Assembly (NCBI GenBank): GCA_003342895.1
Contig: PTFA01000197.1
Span: forward strand, 1,307,395 to 1,371,394
Direction: 5' to 3'
Length of the DNA: 64,000 nucleotides
From: Casuarius casuarius
Taxonomy: Eukaryota > Chordata > Aves > Casuariiformes > Casuariidae
Under the pieces are notes generated by a model. It saw only the letters and a list, made by a program, of their open reading frames with translations, ran no database searches and was not told the DNA's origin. The position numbers were made by a program, and so were the translations under genes. Positions 50,305 through 61,380 of this stretch are shown here, in pieces (position 1 is the first letter of the stretch; the number at the start of each line of letters is the position of its first letter).

Positions 50305-50517
50305 ATGGCATTGCTTCTGTGGCTGGGGTCCCAGCTGTCGACCTACTGGAACGACATCTCCATCCTGGGAATTTTTCTTACAGTCTTCACTTTGCTTTTT
50401 GATTTCATGAAGCGCAGGAAGAAGTGGAACCACTACCCGCCGGGCCCAACCTCCCTGCCCTTCATTGGGACCATGCTGCACATCGATTTCCACAACCCGC
50501 ACCTCTCCTTCAACCAG
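50305..50517 (+). CDS. CYP2D6: CYP2D exon 1 (71 codons; membrane anchor and proline hinge)
   Basis: The ATG at 50305 opens [10 protein letters not shown], a hydrophobic segment ([15 protein letters not shown]), then [21 protein letters not shown] and ...LSFNQ|gtgagc. This is the only in-frame ATG giving a normal anchor. The exon is 33 nt longer than recalled human exon 1 because of a longer N-terminus. Confidence 0.94.
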
Positions 50518-53500
50518 GTGAGCCGCACTCCCCACCAGGAACAGTCCCGGGACCCCGCAAGGGGCTGGGAGCAGCTGGGGGTCCTGGGGAGCGAATCTGC
50601 GACAAAGAGCCCCTCACATGACCGCGGGCCTGGGAGGGGAGGGGATGCCATGCCGTGAACTGATCAGAGGCAGGAGCTCTCACTCTTGCACAAAACCAAA
50701 GGGCAATGCCCTCTCCAAAGTCCAGGACAGAGCAAGTCATGGCCCTGTACGGAAAAACAGATAAGCACACACCAACACTTGCCAGCTTCCGTCTTCAAAT
50801 GTCTGTGGGAGCTCAGTGAGAGATGCTGTTTTACCCCTGCGATGGGTGATGTTGGCTCATCAGCTGGGCCCCGAACTAACAAGTGGGCAGGTGTAGGAGC
50901 AAGGGAACACAGAGATGGACAAACAAGGGTGAGGGAGCAAATAGCTGTGGGTTTGGGATGTGGCTGCAGGAATGGCAGTTCCCTGTGGGTTGCCTAAGCA
51001 CGCCCACAGGCTTGTGACAGTTCCAGCAAAGGAATCTGCTTGTGGCATCTGCCCCAGCAGCAACGCATAAAATCTCTGTAGCACTCTTATTCAAAGTCAG
51101 GATTTAGCTTTTCTCAAAGAAAAAGCATCAGCACAGCTTGCAAAAGCTAAACCATAGATTTTTTTTTTTGGTGCTTCAGTTTGCAGACTACAGAGGCCTC
51201 TTTTTAGGTCAGCACTGTTCAGCTGTCTGTCCAAAATCTGCCAAATGCAGAAACTAAATAGAGCATTTGTATTATTTGCTTGCATACAGTCCGAAAGTAT
51301 TACCATTTCAAATCACATCAAATCAGGGTCATGCTAGCTGCAATCTTGACCAGTAATTGCTTTTAATGATGTATTTTTAGTGCCAGGAAAGTACTAATTT
51401 CCTTTCCAACTCCATTTCAGATACACTCACTGTATTTCATTTCTTTGCATTTCTCACAGTATGAAAATGAAAACAAGTTTTGGGTTTTTTTCTTTTTAAC
51501 AAAAAATAAATAAAAAAGAAAAAAAAATCAGAGATAGTACAGTTCGTGGGCCATTCCTATCACTGCAGGCTTCCAACAACAGGCTCCTGAGCACTTGATG
51601 TGTTCGTGACTAGCAGTGAAGCTTTGACCCATCTTCCTAAGGTCAAATGTCCAAAGAGCTTGTCTATCTGGAGAAAACTTAGCTCCTGGCAAGCCACAGG
51701 GTGAGTACATGACTGACTGGCTTACCTGCACCTGCTATCATCATTATATCTGCTACAGATTATGACAGATGTAGGGTGCATGCCAGTTACCAGTTTTATT
51801 AGCTATATACGTTCCTTGCCCTAAAACTCCAGCATGGAACTGCCTATTCCTACTGTCTTTCTGGAAACTGGCCTCTGGGCAGGTCTTTGGGAACAAAAGT
51901 GTATAAAAGAAATCATATATTACTTTATCATCAATATTTCCTTCTAACAGAACAGACTGAGTGACTCAAAACTTGCCTAGCCTTTCAGACCAAAATAAAT
52001 ACAAGTATTAGGGAATAACATGCTGTTGAGTGTGAAGTCTTTAAAAATCTCAAAAGAGGTCCTGACCTCATGTTTTCAGACAAAATCCAAAGTACTTGCA
52101 CAATGGTCTTGGCAACAGTTTCACCAGGATTGCTGTATTCTAAACTTTTTCAGCTGCCACTGCTCTGATCCCTGCTTCAGCTGGTGTTTGGCACTGCTCT
52201 GAGCTGTTGCCCTCGGAGAGTTTTCCATCAATGGTCAGCTGAAAGTCTCCTAATAAAAGTACCTCAAAATTACTAAATATTAAAGGTCTTAAGAAAGGAT
52301 ATGATGGGTTTTTTTTGGTGTTGCCATCCAGCAAAATTGCATGCCAGCTTATTTTCAGTGATATACTTGTTTGTCTTGGCAGCTTCATAAGAAGTTTGGA
52401 AACGTCTTTCATCTCCAGAACTGCTGGACCAACGTGGTAGTGCTGAANGGGTATAAAACAGTGAAGGAAGCTCTGGTCCACAGATCGGAGGATTTTGCTG
52501 ACAGGCCATACACTCCAGTATATGAGCATTTGGGCTATGGAAGTAAATCTGAAGGCAAGTCCTTTGGAAATGGACATTCCCTGCTAGCACTAGCACAGGG
52601 AGGGTCGGGTAGATGGAATATTTTCCTAGTACAGTGCCTCCTTCTCATGTCCCTCTGGTCATTCTCCTTGTACACTCTGCTACTCTTCTGTGCTGACAAA
52701 ATCAGATTAGATGAAAAAAATCTCTCCCCTCCTCTCCCAGCTCTAGTGAGTGGCTGTAAGATGGCTTCACGTACTAGCATACACCTCTTCTGTGGTGTGA
52801 GGACATGATCTGCCACACCACTTGCCTGCTAGCATTGGAGCTGGTAGATCCCACTGCCCAGTGGCTAGTGCTTACGCTACCGCACTAGGTACATTTCAGC
52901 AGCAGCACAAAAATTATCTTCCTCCAAGATAAAGAGAGTATTATCCACCAGCCTGCACAGATCTCTCATCCTTTGCTTCTGTGCCCTGGCACAAACTGCT
53001 ACCCCAGTTCACACAAGCTGAGAGCACAACTCTGAACAGTTTGGGGGAATTATTCTACATTCCTTTCTTCTTCGCAACACGTGTTGCTCTCAGAGAGTTC
53101 CCTCTCCACCTTCGCTAACCATGTACATGTATTAGAAGGTGCAGTAACAAGTCTTTTGAATTGCTGTACAAATGAGCTGTGCAAGATCAGACCCTTTCAT
53201 CTATCCACACAAACTCACATTGGCTATTCTCTAGTGGACTTTGCATGGTGTACACATCAGCGCTCCTGACATTTCCTGCTCACAATTCCAGGGATTGCTA
53301 TTGCAAGATATGGGCATGTCTGGAAGGAGCTAAGGAAATTCACACTCTCTACCTTGAGGAGCTTTGGGATGGGAAAGAAATCCTTGGAAGAGCGAGTGAC
53401 CAAGGAAGCAGGATTTCTTTGCTCTGCAGTCGGTTCTGAAGAAGGTTTGTCACATCCAGAAGGATGGGGGAATTGGTCTAAATAACCATAGAAAAAGGCA

Positions 53501-56500
53501 ATACAGTGAGGCAGAGAGAAAAGTAACAATACAGCCACTCTCATTCGCATGCAGTGTTCTCTTTCTAAACGAATGCAGTTTCAAGTCTGTATACATAATA
53601 ATTACTGACCCTGCTCTGCCTTGAAGACTATGTTGCATAGTGAGGCTACTGTAACACCAATCACTTTGAGATAGGAAGTAAACAGCCATAATAAGTAATA
53701 CAAGTCCCAGTAGAGGCAAAATACCATTATTTCTAGAATTGAGTAACTACTACCTTTATGAAGTTCAGGCCAACATATTGATATTATCACACTTGATAAA
53801 AGTGAAGTGGGCAGTTTTCGCAGCACAGCACCTACCATTTAGACACAAAGAGATGTGTTATCTGGTGTGTGACAGCACANTGCTGCAACTGTTAGCTTTT
53901 CTTTGGGAGTTTCTCATTTAAATGATGATCAACCAAATACTAGTAGGAGATGAGAAGATCTCTTCCCAGTGTGATGCATTTCCACTTCGATGTTGGGGGG
54001 CTTTTTCTCATGCAGGCATCAAGAAGCTATTTGTGCATTATCTTATGCTGACAGCTGAGCTACAATAGCTTAATGTTGCTTAGCCTCTTTGCTTGGTCTC
54101 CATTTTTATTTTTAGGTCGTCCTTTTGATCCGCGTTTTCTTGTAAATAATGCAGTCTGCAATGTGATCTGCACCACCATCTATGGAGAGCGTTTTGACTA
54201 CGGTGACAAGACATTCAAGCGGCTGATACATTTGTTTGAAAACTTCCTGAATGAAGAAACTGGATTCCTGCCTCAGGTAACCCAATAATGTGATTTGGTC
54301 TGTAAAAAGCCACCTTTTGTCGCTTTAGAGTATTGTGTTTTCATTATTTTTTCTTTTGCACAATGTCACATAATGTCTTGTCTCTCTTTCTGGTTCTGGC
54401 ATCCCAGCTTCTTAACGTAGTGCCTATTTTGTTGCGCATCCCTGGAGTGCCACAAAAAGTCTTTCGAGGGCAAAAGGAGTTCATGGACTTCATAGACATT
54501 CTTGTACATAAGCACATGGAGAGCTGGAACCCTGCTCATATCCGAGATTTCACTGATGCGTTTTTAAAGGAAATGCAGAAGGTAGGGAGACACCAGCAGA
54601 ACCTCAGGGTCCAAAGTTAATTCCTCTTCTTATTTAAGCTTCTTGATGGAAGCTGACTTCCCTCATGAAGCTCTAGAAAAACCTCTTGCCAACTAATCTC
54701 CTATTTACTTCATTTCACTTTGTATCTCAAGAAGAAGCGTGTTGACTTTTTCATGTTGTGCCCTCCTTTATTGTCTTAAGAGATGATATGATGTTCTTGT
54801 CCCCATTTTCTACCTTCAGTTTCCCTTGATTGTCCAGCAGCCCCCTCCTCCCTTATAGTCTGTCTGCAACAAGTTTTTAAACTTTTAATTGATCTCATGT
54901 TGGTATACAGAAGAGTCAAACACCATTTATAAGGCATTTAAAAGGCAATGAATGAGATTTCACTAGTATTTCTAAGTCTGCTCTGGACGACAAGTCAACA
55001 TGCAAAATTTTGTGTTTGTCAGAGCCTTGATGACCTCACAGCTCAAAATCATTTAGAAAACAGCAACAGCAGACTAGATTTTTGGTACCACTGCCTGGCC
55101 AGCACCCTGCCTTTAAATCAAATTATGACTTGGAAAGATGGCATCGCCTATGGGATATTTGTCTTTGAATTGCTTGATAAATAATTAGTTCATTTCATTG
55201 CCCTTCTACGGATAAGATGAAGGCCTAAATCTGAATTCCACTGAAATTAGAAGGAGTCTCCCCTCTGATTCAGCTAGGTCAGTATAAAATCAAAGGCACA
55301 AGTGTCAGTCCATCCAGCCACCAAATGTTTCTGTGCATGGATTCACTAAATTTCAAGTGCCAGATGAGCAATAATAGTAAATTCTGTCTGAGAATTGCTT
55401 CCACTGTCTGAATCCTCAGGATAGACCAACTGCTTCTCTGCATAATGAATCCTGCCAAACTGTGGGGTGTCAGGCACCTCCCATCTGTGTGTTAACCACC
55501 TAGCTCACCCAGGCAGAGCAATGTGACCTACGTCACTCTGCACTGAGCTGTACTATTCCGGGGTGGCAGAAATGTCCTCACTTATGAGATTTGAGCCTGA
55601 CCACGTTCCCTCTTGTCACATATCTCTTCTGTTCACTAAGATCCCCTGATAAGCCAGCCTGGAAAATCCCACCACTGAGTTAACTTTGGTAAGATCAGTC
55701 CCATAGCTCCCTTCCTGGAGATGTTTTATTTGAATAACTGTTGAGTCTTAAAATACCTTTTTAACTGCTATCCATATTAAGACAGCATCAAAATATGCAG
55801 AATAACTTAACAGAAGCTAGTCCCTAGGAAAGAAAAGCATAAAAAGGATTAGAAAAGACAAGCAGATGAACTCATGCAGGGAGCTTGTCATATTTCATAT
55901 GCTAACAAATTTGAAATCAATTAGCATTTGGATGAGATACCAGTTTTACTGAAATTGGTGTGGCAGACTTAATAGGCAGCAATGGTACCCTGATCTTTTT
56001 TTTTCCCAGTTGTAAGAAAATACCAGGGCAGGAGTAGAGACAAGCTGTAATTTATAGCTATAGATAACCCCCTCAAAATACAGTTAATTTTGCATTTGCC
56101 ACATGAATGCAGCCTGCTCTCCACTGCATGGGTTTTCTGATCTGATCAGACCTGAATAATTCTGTTCCCCCTCCTCTGGGAGAGGTTGTTCTGGTAAGTG
56201 GCAGTGGCCTGCTGTCTGAATTGAGAGCACAAGATGTTCACTTCTGTCCTGAAGACAGGCATAATGTTCATCTCTCAGGGTATGGGAGGTAACTGATGAC
56301 CTTCAAATGCATGAGGTGACAGGGTGTCTGAAGTACATTGGTCATATACAGACAGTTGCCTATGTTATACTCTACTTTGCCAATGAATACATTTTTTGGT
56401 CAGCAAAAATGTATCAGTACTTCTCTAGAACAATGCTCTTCTCTCCCAGCAAGTATCTTTGGTCCAATCACACAATTTTTTGCTTTACTCAGGGTAAGGT

Positions 56501-59500
56501 GGCTGAAGAGAATGGTTTCAATTACAACAACCTTCGTCTGGTGACAGCAGACTTGTTTGCAGCTGGTTCTGAGACCACCTCCACCACACTCCGGTGGGCA
56601 TTTCTGTACATGCTTCTCCATCCAGAAATACAGAGTAAGTGAGAGGACAGAGGTGTGGCTTGTTCCTGTCAACCTTCATTTTTCTCTAAGGAGACTGAAC
56701 ATCTATCCATGGTTTGGGATTTTTGCAATAAGAAATAGCTTTGGTGTTTGTTGGTCTAGAAGAAACCAGGAGAGACAGTTCCCCAAATGTAGCTGTTCTG
56801 GCAGGGCCCAGTGGCAGGGGGAAAGAAGGGAACCCCTAATAAAAGACTGTGGAGTTGGAAAAGACAGTTCATGCTCTCTTTCTCTCTCCTTAGTAGGCCC
56901 CAAGGCTACTTAGGGACTTTCCATGGCCAAAGCAGCCGCTTCCTATATAGGAAGTGATGCTAATCTGTTTCAATTCTCTAATGCTGCATGCCCAAGTGCA
57001 CTTGGAGCCACAGAGAGGAGGGGTAAGGTAGGGTGTCACCACCTTTATTAAAGACATTGAGCACAAAGAATAGTTTTATGGATTGCTCTGAGCAACTGAA
57101 AATCAATGCATTTCCCTTTAGTTTCTGCTCCTCTCTCTAACTGCTCGTCCTGCTCTTATCTACTGTCTACTGAGTGCATGCCAGCAGCTTTCCTACAACT
57201 TGAACCAGTCCTTTCTGTTTATCTAAGGGAGTTTTGATTCCTTAGTTGCCCTGCTTTCTGCAGGGAAAACAAACAAACAAAAAACCAACAAAAAAACCCA
57301 GAACCAAACCAAAAAACCCCACACAGATCTGCCTATGAGATCAGGAGTTAGCAACTGAGGAACAGATCTGGGGCATCAGGGAAATATCCCAGAAGTTAGA
57401 TGAATCAACACTTTGTCCGGACAGGAACCACGCATTTGTCTGTATCTGCTGGATCCCCTTTCTGATGTCTAAGTGATGCCAGTATCTGCCAGCAGCATTG
57501 ACACTTCCACTGGGGAACTGTCCTGTAGTTGATACTGGTACAGCTGAAATGTTCTAAAAAAATACGTAGCCAAATGTTACTATAACATATTCAAACAGAA
57601 AATATCTCCTGAAGGCTCCAGTCAAGTTTAGCTCCTCACTGTGGCACTAATTGCTTAAATAAAGAGGGAGACTCCCTGCTCCAGAAAGTTCACACAAAAG
57701 TAAAAGCTGAGTATCTTCAAATATGCTGCATCATCTTCAGTGTAAAATGTCTTCTCAGATAAAGTCCAGGCAGAGATTGATAAAGTGATTGGCAGAGAGA
57801 GATCACCCACAATGGAGGACCAAGTGAACATGCCCTACACCAATGCTGTGATCCATGAAGTACAACGTTACGGGGATGTCACTCCTCTTGGACTACCTCA
57901 TATGACATACCGGGACATCGAGTTTCAAGGTTTCTTCATTCCCAAGGTGACTGCGGCCAGATAGGCAATGTGGCATCCTTTCCCTGTGCAGATGCCAGGC
58001 TAAGGTGTGGGGAGGGCCCCACATGACTTTTTGCCATGTTCCACTTCCAGCCCTGAATCGGTCACTGGCAAGTGCTGAAGCGGGGAATTTTGAAATGCTA
58101 AGACCAGAGAGACAGCCACATTTGTGCTCTAGGTTTATTCTGGTTATGTGGGAATCCAACAAGTGTAGTGGCAGCACAGCACAAAGGTTTGCTTTTCTCT
58201 AGATGAGCTGTGACTTTCACTGCTTCTGTTGTAGGGGGAAGGTAAAGGAGCGTAAAGGGCTCTTTGGAGGCATTCGGTGACTTTCCCAGGACGGTAGTAG
58301 TTAAAACAATCTAACCTCTGAAGCTATTCAGATGCCACTGGCATTCAGTCCACTGCCACTGTGACAGGTAGTAAGTATACTTCTGTCCTGGCAGCACTGG
58401 CAGCAATGAAAGCCTGGTATATTTTTCCAGCCTTGCATTATCTCCTGTAGCTTAAAACATTGACATGTGAAACAGGAAAGCTTTGCAATTTTCCACAGCC
58501 CATATGAAGTTTGGGCTTTGAACTCTGTCAGTCAGCTGTTTCTCTCCAGCTATAAAACAAATCTGGGAGGATCTGGGGAGTGGAGGCTGTTTCCACAATG
58601 TGACCATGAAACTGGCCTTTGCATGCAATGGCCTTTGTAAGGATACAAATTACAAGAGTCCAAATGCTTCAGAGCATAGGGCAGGCACTAGACAGGGTTG
58701 AAAAGTGCCCTGCTGTATTTATATTTTAAACTAGATGTGGGAGAGGAGTTCTGTGCCTTATTCTGAAGTACCTTATGATGGCTGCTGTTAGAGGAGAGAG
58801 ACTGACTAAAGAAAGACCAGCACTGATCTGTTGTGCCATGATAATCCTGCTGTTCTCACACAAGTTGTTTCCTCTTATGGAGGAGCGCAGGGGACGACAG
58901 TCATCACCAACTTGACTTCCGTGCTAAAGGACGAGGCAGTCTGGGAGAAGCCAAACCAGTTTTACCCAGAACACTTCCTGGATGTGAACGGGCAGTTCGT
59001 GAAACGAGAGGCCTTCATGCCTTTCTCAGCAGGTAAATCTAAGGGGAGGCTCTAGCTGCCCATGCAGAAGCCAGGTAAGAACAGGAGGGGTGATCTGCCT
59101 CCTGGAAAGTGGGAAGCCTCTTCCAGAAACCATCTCAGGAAAACCCTGGAACAGGCTGCCTGACAGGCTGTGGATCTCCACCCTTCAAAAATATCTGGCC
59201 AAGACCCTGAGCAACCTGAACTGGTTTTGAAGCTAGATCTAACTTTGAGTCTGGCCCTACCTTGAGAAGAGGATAAAACTATATGACCTGCAGGGGACTC
59301 TTCCAACCTAAATTATTCTATGATCCAATGTACATACAGTGGGTCTGTCCCCATCTGACTAGCTGTGAGCGTCTGCATCCTTTGGACTTCGTTAACACAG
59401 CATTTACCTTCATCCTTCCCTCCACCCTGAACGAAACAATCTACTGATCTCCATCCTGTGACTGCACACAGGGGGTGCCTCTCCCACAAAGATTTCAGAG

Positions 59501-59727
59501 TGATTTAATGTCCTCTTTCACAGACAATTTCTACTCCCTTTCTTGCAGGTCGCCGCGTTTGCCTGGGAGAACAGTTGGCAAGGATGGAGCTCTTTATTTT
59601 CTTTACCACTGTCCTGCAGAAATTCACCTTTGTACTCCCAGAGGATCAGCCTAGGCCACGGGAGGACGGCTACTTTGCCCTCTCGCGCTCCCCATATCCC
59701 TACCTACTTCGAGCTGTCCCAAGATAA
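50305..59727 (+). CDS. CYP2D6: Cytochrome P450 family 2 subfamily D (CYP2D6 orthologue; CYP2D49-like), complete, nine exons
   Basis: A microsomal haem-thiolate mono-oxygenase anchored in the endoplasmic reticulum and fed electrons by P450 reductase. Exons: 50305-50517, 52383-52554, 53292-53444, 54116-54276, 54408-54581, 56493-56634, 57759-57946, 58891-59032, 59549-59727. Spliced length is 1524 nt, 507 residues. Signatures: membrane anchor about 18-34 then basic MKRRKK and the hinge YPPGP; C-helix W139-x3-R143; I-helix A315-G316-S317-E318-T319-T320; K-helix E372-x2-R375; PEHF 427-430; haem loop [10 protein letters not shown] with C453. Exons 2-4 and 6-9 have exactly the recalled human CYP2D6 lengths (172, 153, 161, 142, 188, 142, 179). 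Exon 5 is one codon shorter and exon 1 eleven codons longer. No frameshift or internal stop is seen, so the gene looks functional. It sits about 2 kb before NDUFA6, as in human. Confidence 0.96.
50518..52382 (+). other. CYP2D intron 1
   Basis: 1.9 kb, no further exon recognised. The first few hundred bases are GC-richer than the rest. An A/T-rich low-complexity block lies at about 51481-51530. Confidence 0.7.
52383..52554 (+). CDS. CYP2D6: CYP2D exon 2 (172 nt), GC splice donor
   Basis: The acceptor is gtcttggcag. It reads [15 protein letters not shown] through GYGSKSEG. The donor is GAAG|gcaagt, a consensus GC (not GT) donor. Base 52448 is N, leaving residue 93 as Asn or Lys; Asn fits the family (VVVLNG). 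Confidence 0.95.
52555..53291 (+). other. CYP2D intron 2, GC-AG class
   Basis: Begins GCAAGT and ends CAG. The frame 52371-52808 running from exon 2 into it is read-through only. Confidence 0.85.
53292..53444 (+). CDS. CYP2D6: CYP2D exon 3 (153 nt; C-helix)
   Basis: Starts in phase 1 after cacaattccag. It reads [17 protein letters not shown] (W-x3-R, haem propionate contact) to VGSEEG. The donor is GAAG|gtttgt, weaker than consensus. Confidence 0.94.
53445..54115 (+). other. CYP2D intron 3
   Basis: 671 bases with one N at 53880. I see nothing beyond splice signals. Confidence 0.7.
54116..54276 (+). CDS. CYP2D6: CYP2D exon 4 (161 nt)
   Basis: The acceptor is tttatttttag. It reads [19 protein letters not shown] through NEETGFLPQ|gtaacc. 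E227 in NEETG aligns with human E216, a known substrate-binding acid of CYP2D6. Confidence 0.94.
54408..54581 (+). CDS. CYP2D6: CYP2D exon 5 (174 nt)
   Basis: The acceptor is ggcatcccag. It reads [16 protein letters not shown] through DAFLKEMQK|gtaggg. It is one codon shorter than the recalled human exon, at PAHIRD versus PAQPPRD. The preceding intron is only 131 bases. Confidence 0.94.
54582..56492 (+). other. CYP2D intron 5
   Basis: 1.9 kb, the longest intron of the gene together with intron 1. No exon or recognised repeat. Confidence 0.65.
56493..56634 (+). CDS. CYP2D6: CYP2D exon 6 (142 nt; I-helix oxygen-binding motif)
   Basis: The acceptor is tttactcag. It reads [16 protein letters not shown], then [16 protein letters not shown] and LLHPEIQ. 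D311 aligns with human D301. The motif keeps the acidic residue before the two threonines. The exon itself starts GGTAAGG, a donor-like string directly after the acceptor. Confidence 0.95.
56635..57758 (+). other. CYP2D intron 6
   Basis: 1.1 kb. It contains an A/C-rich low-complexity stretch (about 57265-57325, aaacaaacaaac... aaaccccac). No other content recognised. Confidence 0.65.
57759..57946 (+). CDS. CYP2D6: CYP2D exon 7 (188 nt; K-helix ExxR)
   Basis: The acceptor is tgtcttctcag. It reads [33 protein letters not shown] with E372/R375 and ...GFFIPK|gtgact. Confidence 0.95.
57947..58890 (+). other. CYP2D intron 7
   Basis: 0.94 kb, nothing recognised apart from splice sites. Confidence 0.65.
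58891..59032 (+). CDS. CYP2D6: CYP2D exon 8 (142 nt; PERF-like and start of haem loop)
   Basis: It reads [27 protein letters not shown] and EAFMPFSAG|gtaaat. The acceptor gaggagcgcag has a poor pyrimidine tract, but frame and family alignment fix it. The same acceptor position gives exactly the recalled human exon length. Confidence 0.93.
59090..59326 (+). mobile_element. CR1 LINE, 3' end fragment in CYP2D intron 8
   Basis: Plus-orientation CR1 blocks: 'ggaacaggctgcctgacaggct', 'gtggatctccacccttc', 'aaaatatctggccaagac', 'ctgagcaacctgaact', then 'gactcttccaacctaaat' and the terminal tattctatgat. It is complete to the 3' tail. It makes up about half of intron 8 (59033-59548) and ends about 220 bases before exon 9. 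Confidence 0.92.
59549..59727 (+). CDS. CYP2D6: CYP2D exon 9 (179 nt coding; haem ligand cysteine, stop)
   Basis: The acceptor is ccctttcttgcag. It reads [16 protein letters not shown] with C453 as axial haem ligand, and ends [12 protein letters not shown] then TAA at 59725-59727. F491 aligns with human F481, and L493 with human F483. Confidence 0.95.
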
Positions 59728-61380
59728 GTGCACATTGCTCTCCTTACACCCAAAGAGAGTGCTGTAGTTTGGCTGGGCTTTGTCATTGGCTGCAGAAACA
59801 GAGCTCACCGAGCACATAGCTAATGAAAGAATATTACTCCTGAATTACTGTTTACTGAACTACAAGGATATCCCAGGTAAAAGACAACCCCTAGATCTTG
59901 CTCATTTTAGGAGGAAAAAAAGTTGAAGAAAACTGTGAGATACTCTGGTCCCACTCCCTTCTTTCTCTGTGCCACTGCACACACAGCCACTCTTGGTCTC
60001 CCATGCTGTGCAGGCCAGGACAGTGTGTGTCTCTGCGTGTCCTTCCTCCTGGTGCCTAGGGGAGTCCAGCTCTGGCTTACTTCCTGCAGAAACAGTTCAC
60101 TCACTGCCAGTCATGTGATTTGGCATGTGCTGTCTGTGGGCAGGGCAAGAGGTTCAGCTCTTCTCACAAGGTGACATTTAAATACAAGGCAACACGTGCT
60201 TTCAGGATGGTGCTCCTGAAAAAGATTACCATTTGATAAATATATAACCCCTTCATTACTTCCTGTTATTGCATACTCTGCCTTCATTTACAGCCTCCAA
60301 AAAAGTAAATTTTATTCCAGAGAAATGCCTGACAACCACTATATTATACAACGTCTCTGATAGGAGTAAATACAAAGAAAGTGTCCATAAATAATCAATA
60401 ATTATGTTTTAGCCACAGAAGCAGGTAATTTGTGAAATAATATTGGATTTTCTACAAATATTTTTAGAGAGGAATCCTCCTGTTTTGATTTACTATCTCT
60501 TATCTAATTAGTTCCTGAAAACTGCTTTTTTTCAGCATCACATAAAGTGAGCTCTTTGGCAGCAACTTTGGGATGCACAAAGGGATGGGGATATGCTGCT
60601 GCTTGAAATAGTACGGCTGTAGATTTTTAGAAGTAGCTTTCTCATTCTTCCTGCAATATTTCTGACAAAATGTCTTGCAAGGTGTTAGGGAGATCAGACA
60701 TGCTGATGTTTAGATTAGCAGGAATTAAATTTTAACCATGTGACTGAAAAGACTGCAGCACAGAGGAGCTCATAGGCACCATCACAACTAAAAGAAAATC
60801 TCAAATACTGAGTGCATGTATGTGCACACTCACATATATCTTTCTAATAGTAAACGTTAGACGCTATGAAGGCTATTGAATTACGCAAATACTTGTTAGT
60901 AACTTTTGGTGTGATTTTAACTTCAGCAGCAATTGCACATTTATGCTTTTCATCCACAAAATAATCCAAAAGAATAAAAGTGATCTGAAAAGTCTTTTTT
61001 TCCTCCTCTCCACCTTGTGGTTGTCTCACAGTTCTGCTATACATCTGCCTCAAACGTTCACTTGATAATTCTCTGCTTACAGCCAGAATGCAGTTTATTT
61101 TACGATCCTTTTAGTGTTACTTGTTTAGTTGGTTCAATGACCCTGACCTGAATGTTTATGAAGTTACCAGCAGGCAGTCATGTTTTTAAAGAGGTTTTGG
61201 TGAAGTAAACCTAAAAGTAGTCAGAAAGAAAAGATCCCAGCAATCATGTCGTTGCATAAAAAGCTTGGGTATATCTAGAGCAGGGAATGTTTTTTAACAT
61301 GCATGAACACACTCAAAGAGTGAAAGTCAATATGCACGTGTGAATGTCAACTGGTGGTAAAAATGAACATTACCACGCGT
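59728..61380 (+). other. CYP2D 3' UTR and CYP2D-NDUFA6 intergenic spacer
   Basis: About 1.65 kb of A+T-rich sequence. The CYP2D polyadenylation site is not obvious. The first hexamers I see after the stop are ATTAAA at 60724-60729 and AATAAA at 60973-60978, which would imply a 3' UTR of 1.0-1.25 kb. A nearer non-canonical site is possible. Confidence 0.5.
60973..60978 (+). promoter_or_regulatory. Candidate poly(A) signal AATAAA for CYP2D
   Basis: The first canonical AATAAA after the CYP2D stop codon, 1.25 kb downstream, followed by tctgaaaagtctttttttcc, a T-rich downstream region. Usage is uncertain. Confidence 0.35.

Noticed and set aside
50039..50311. Frames over the purine/pyrimidine tract before CYP2D
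   Set aside because: Low-complexity Ser/Leu/Phe or Arg/Lys/Glu products of strand asymmetry.
52140..52577. 145-codon antisense frame over CYP2D exon 2
   Set aside because: Shadow of exon 2 on the other strand, with no conserved motif.
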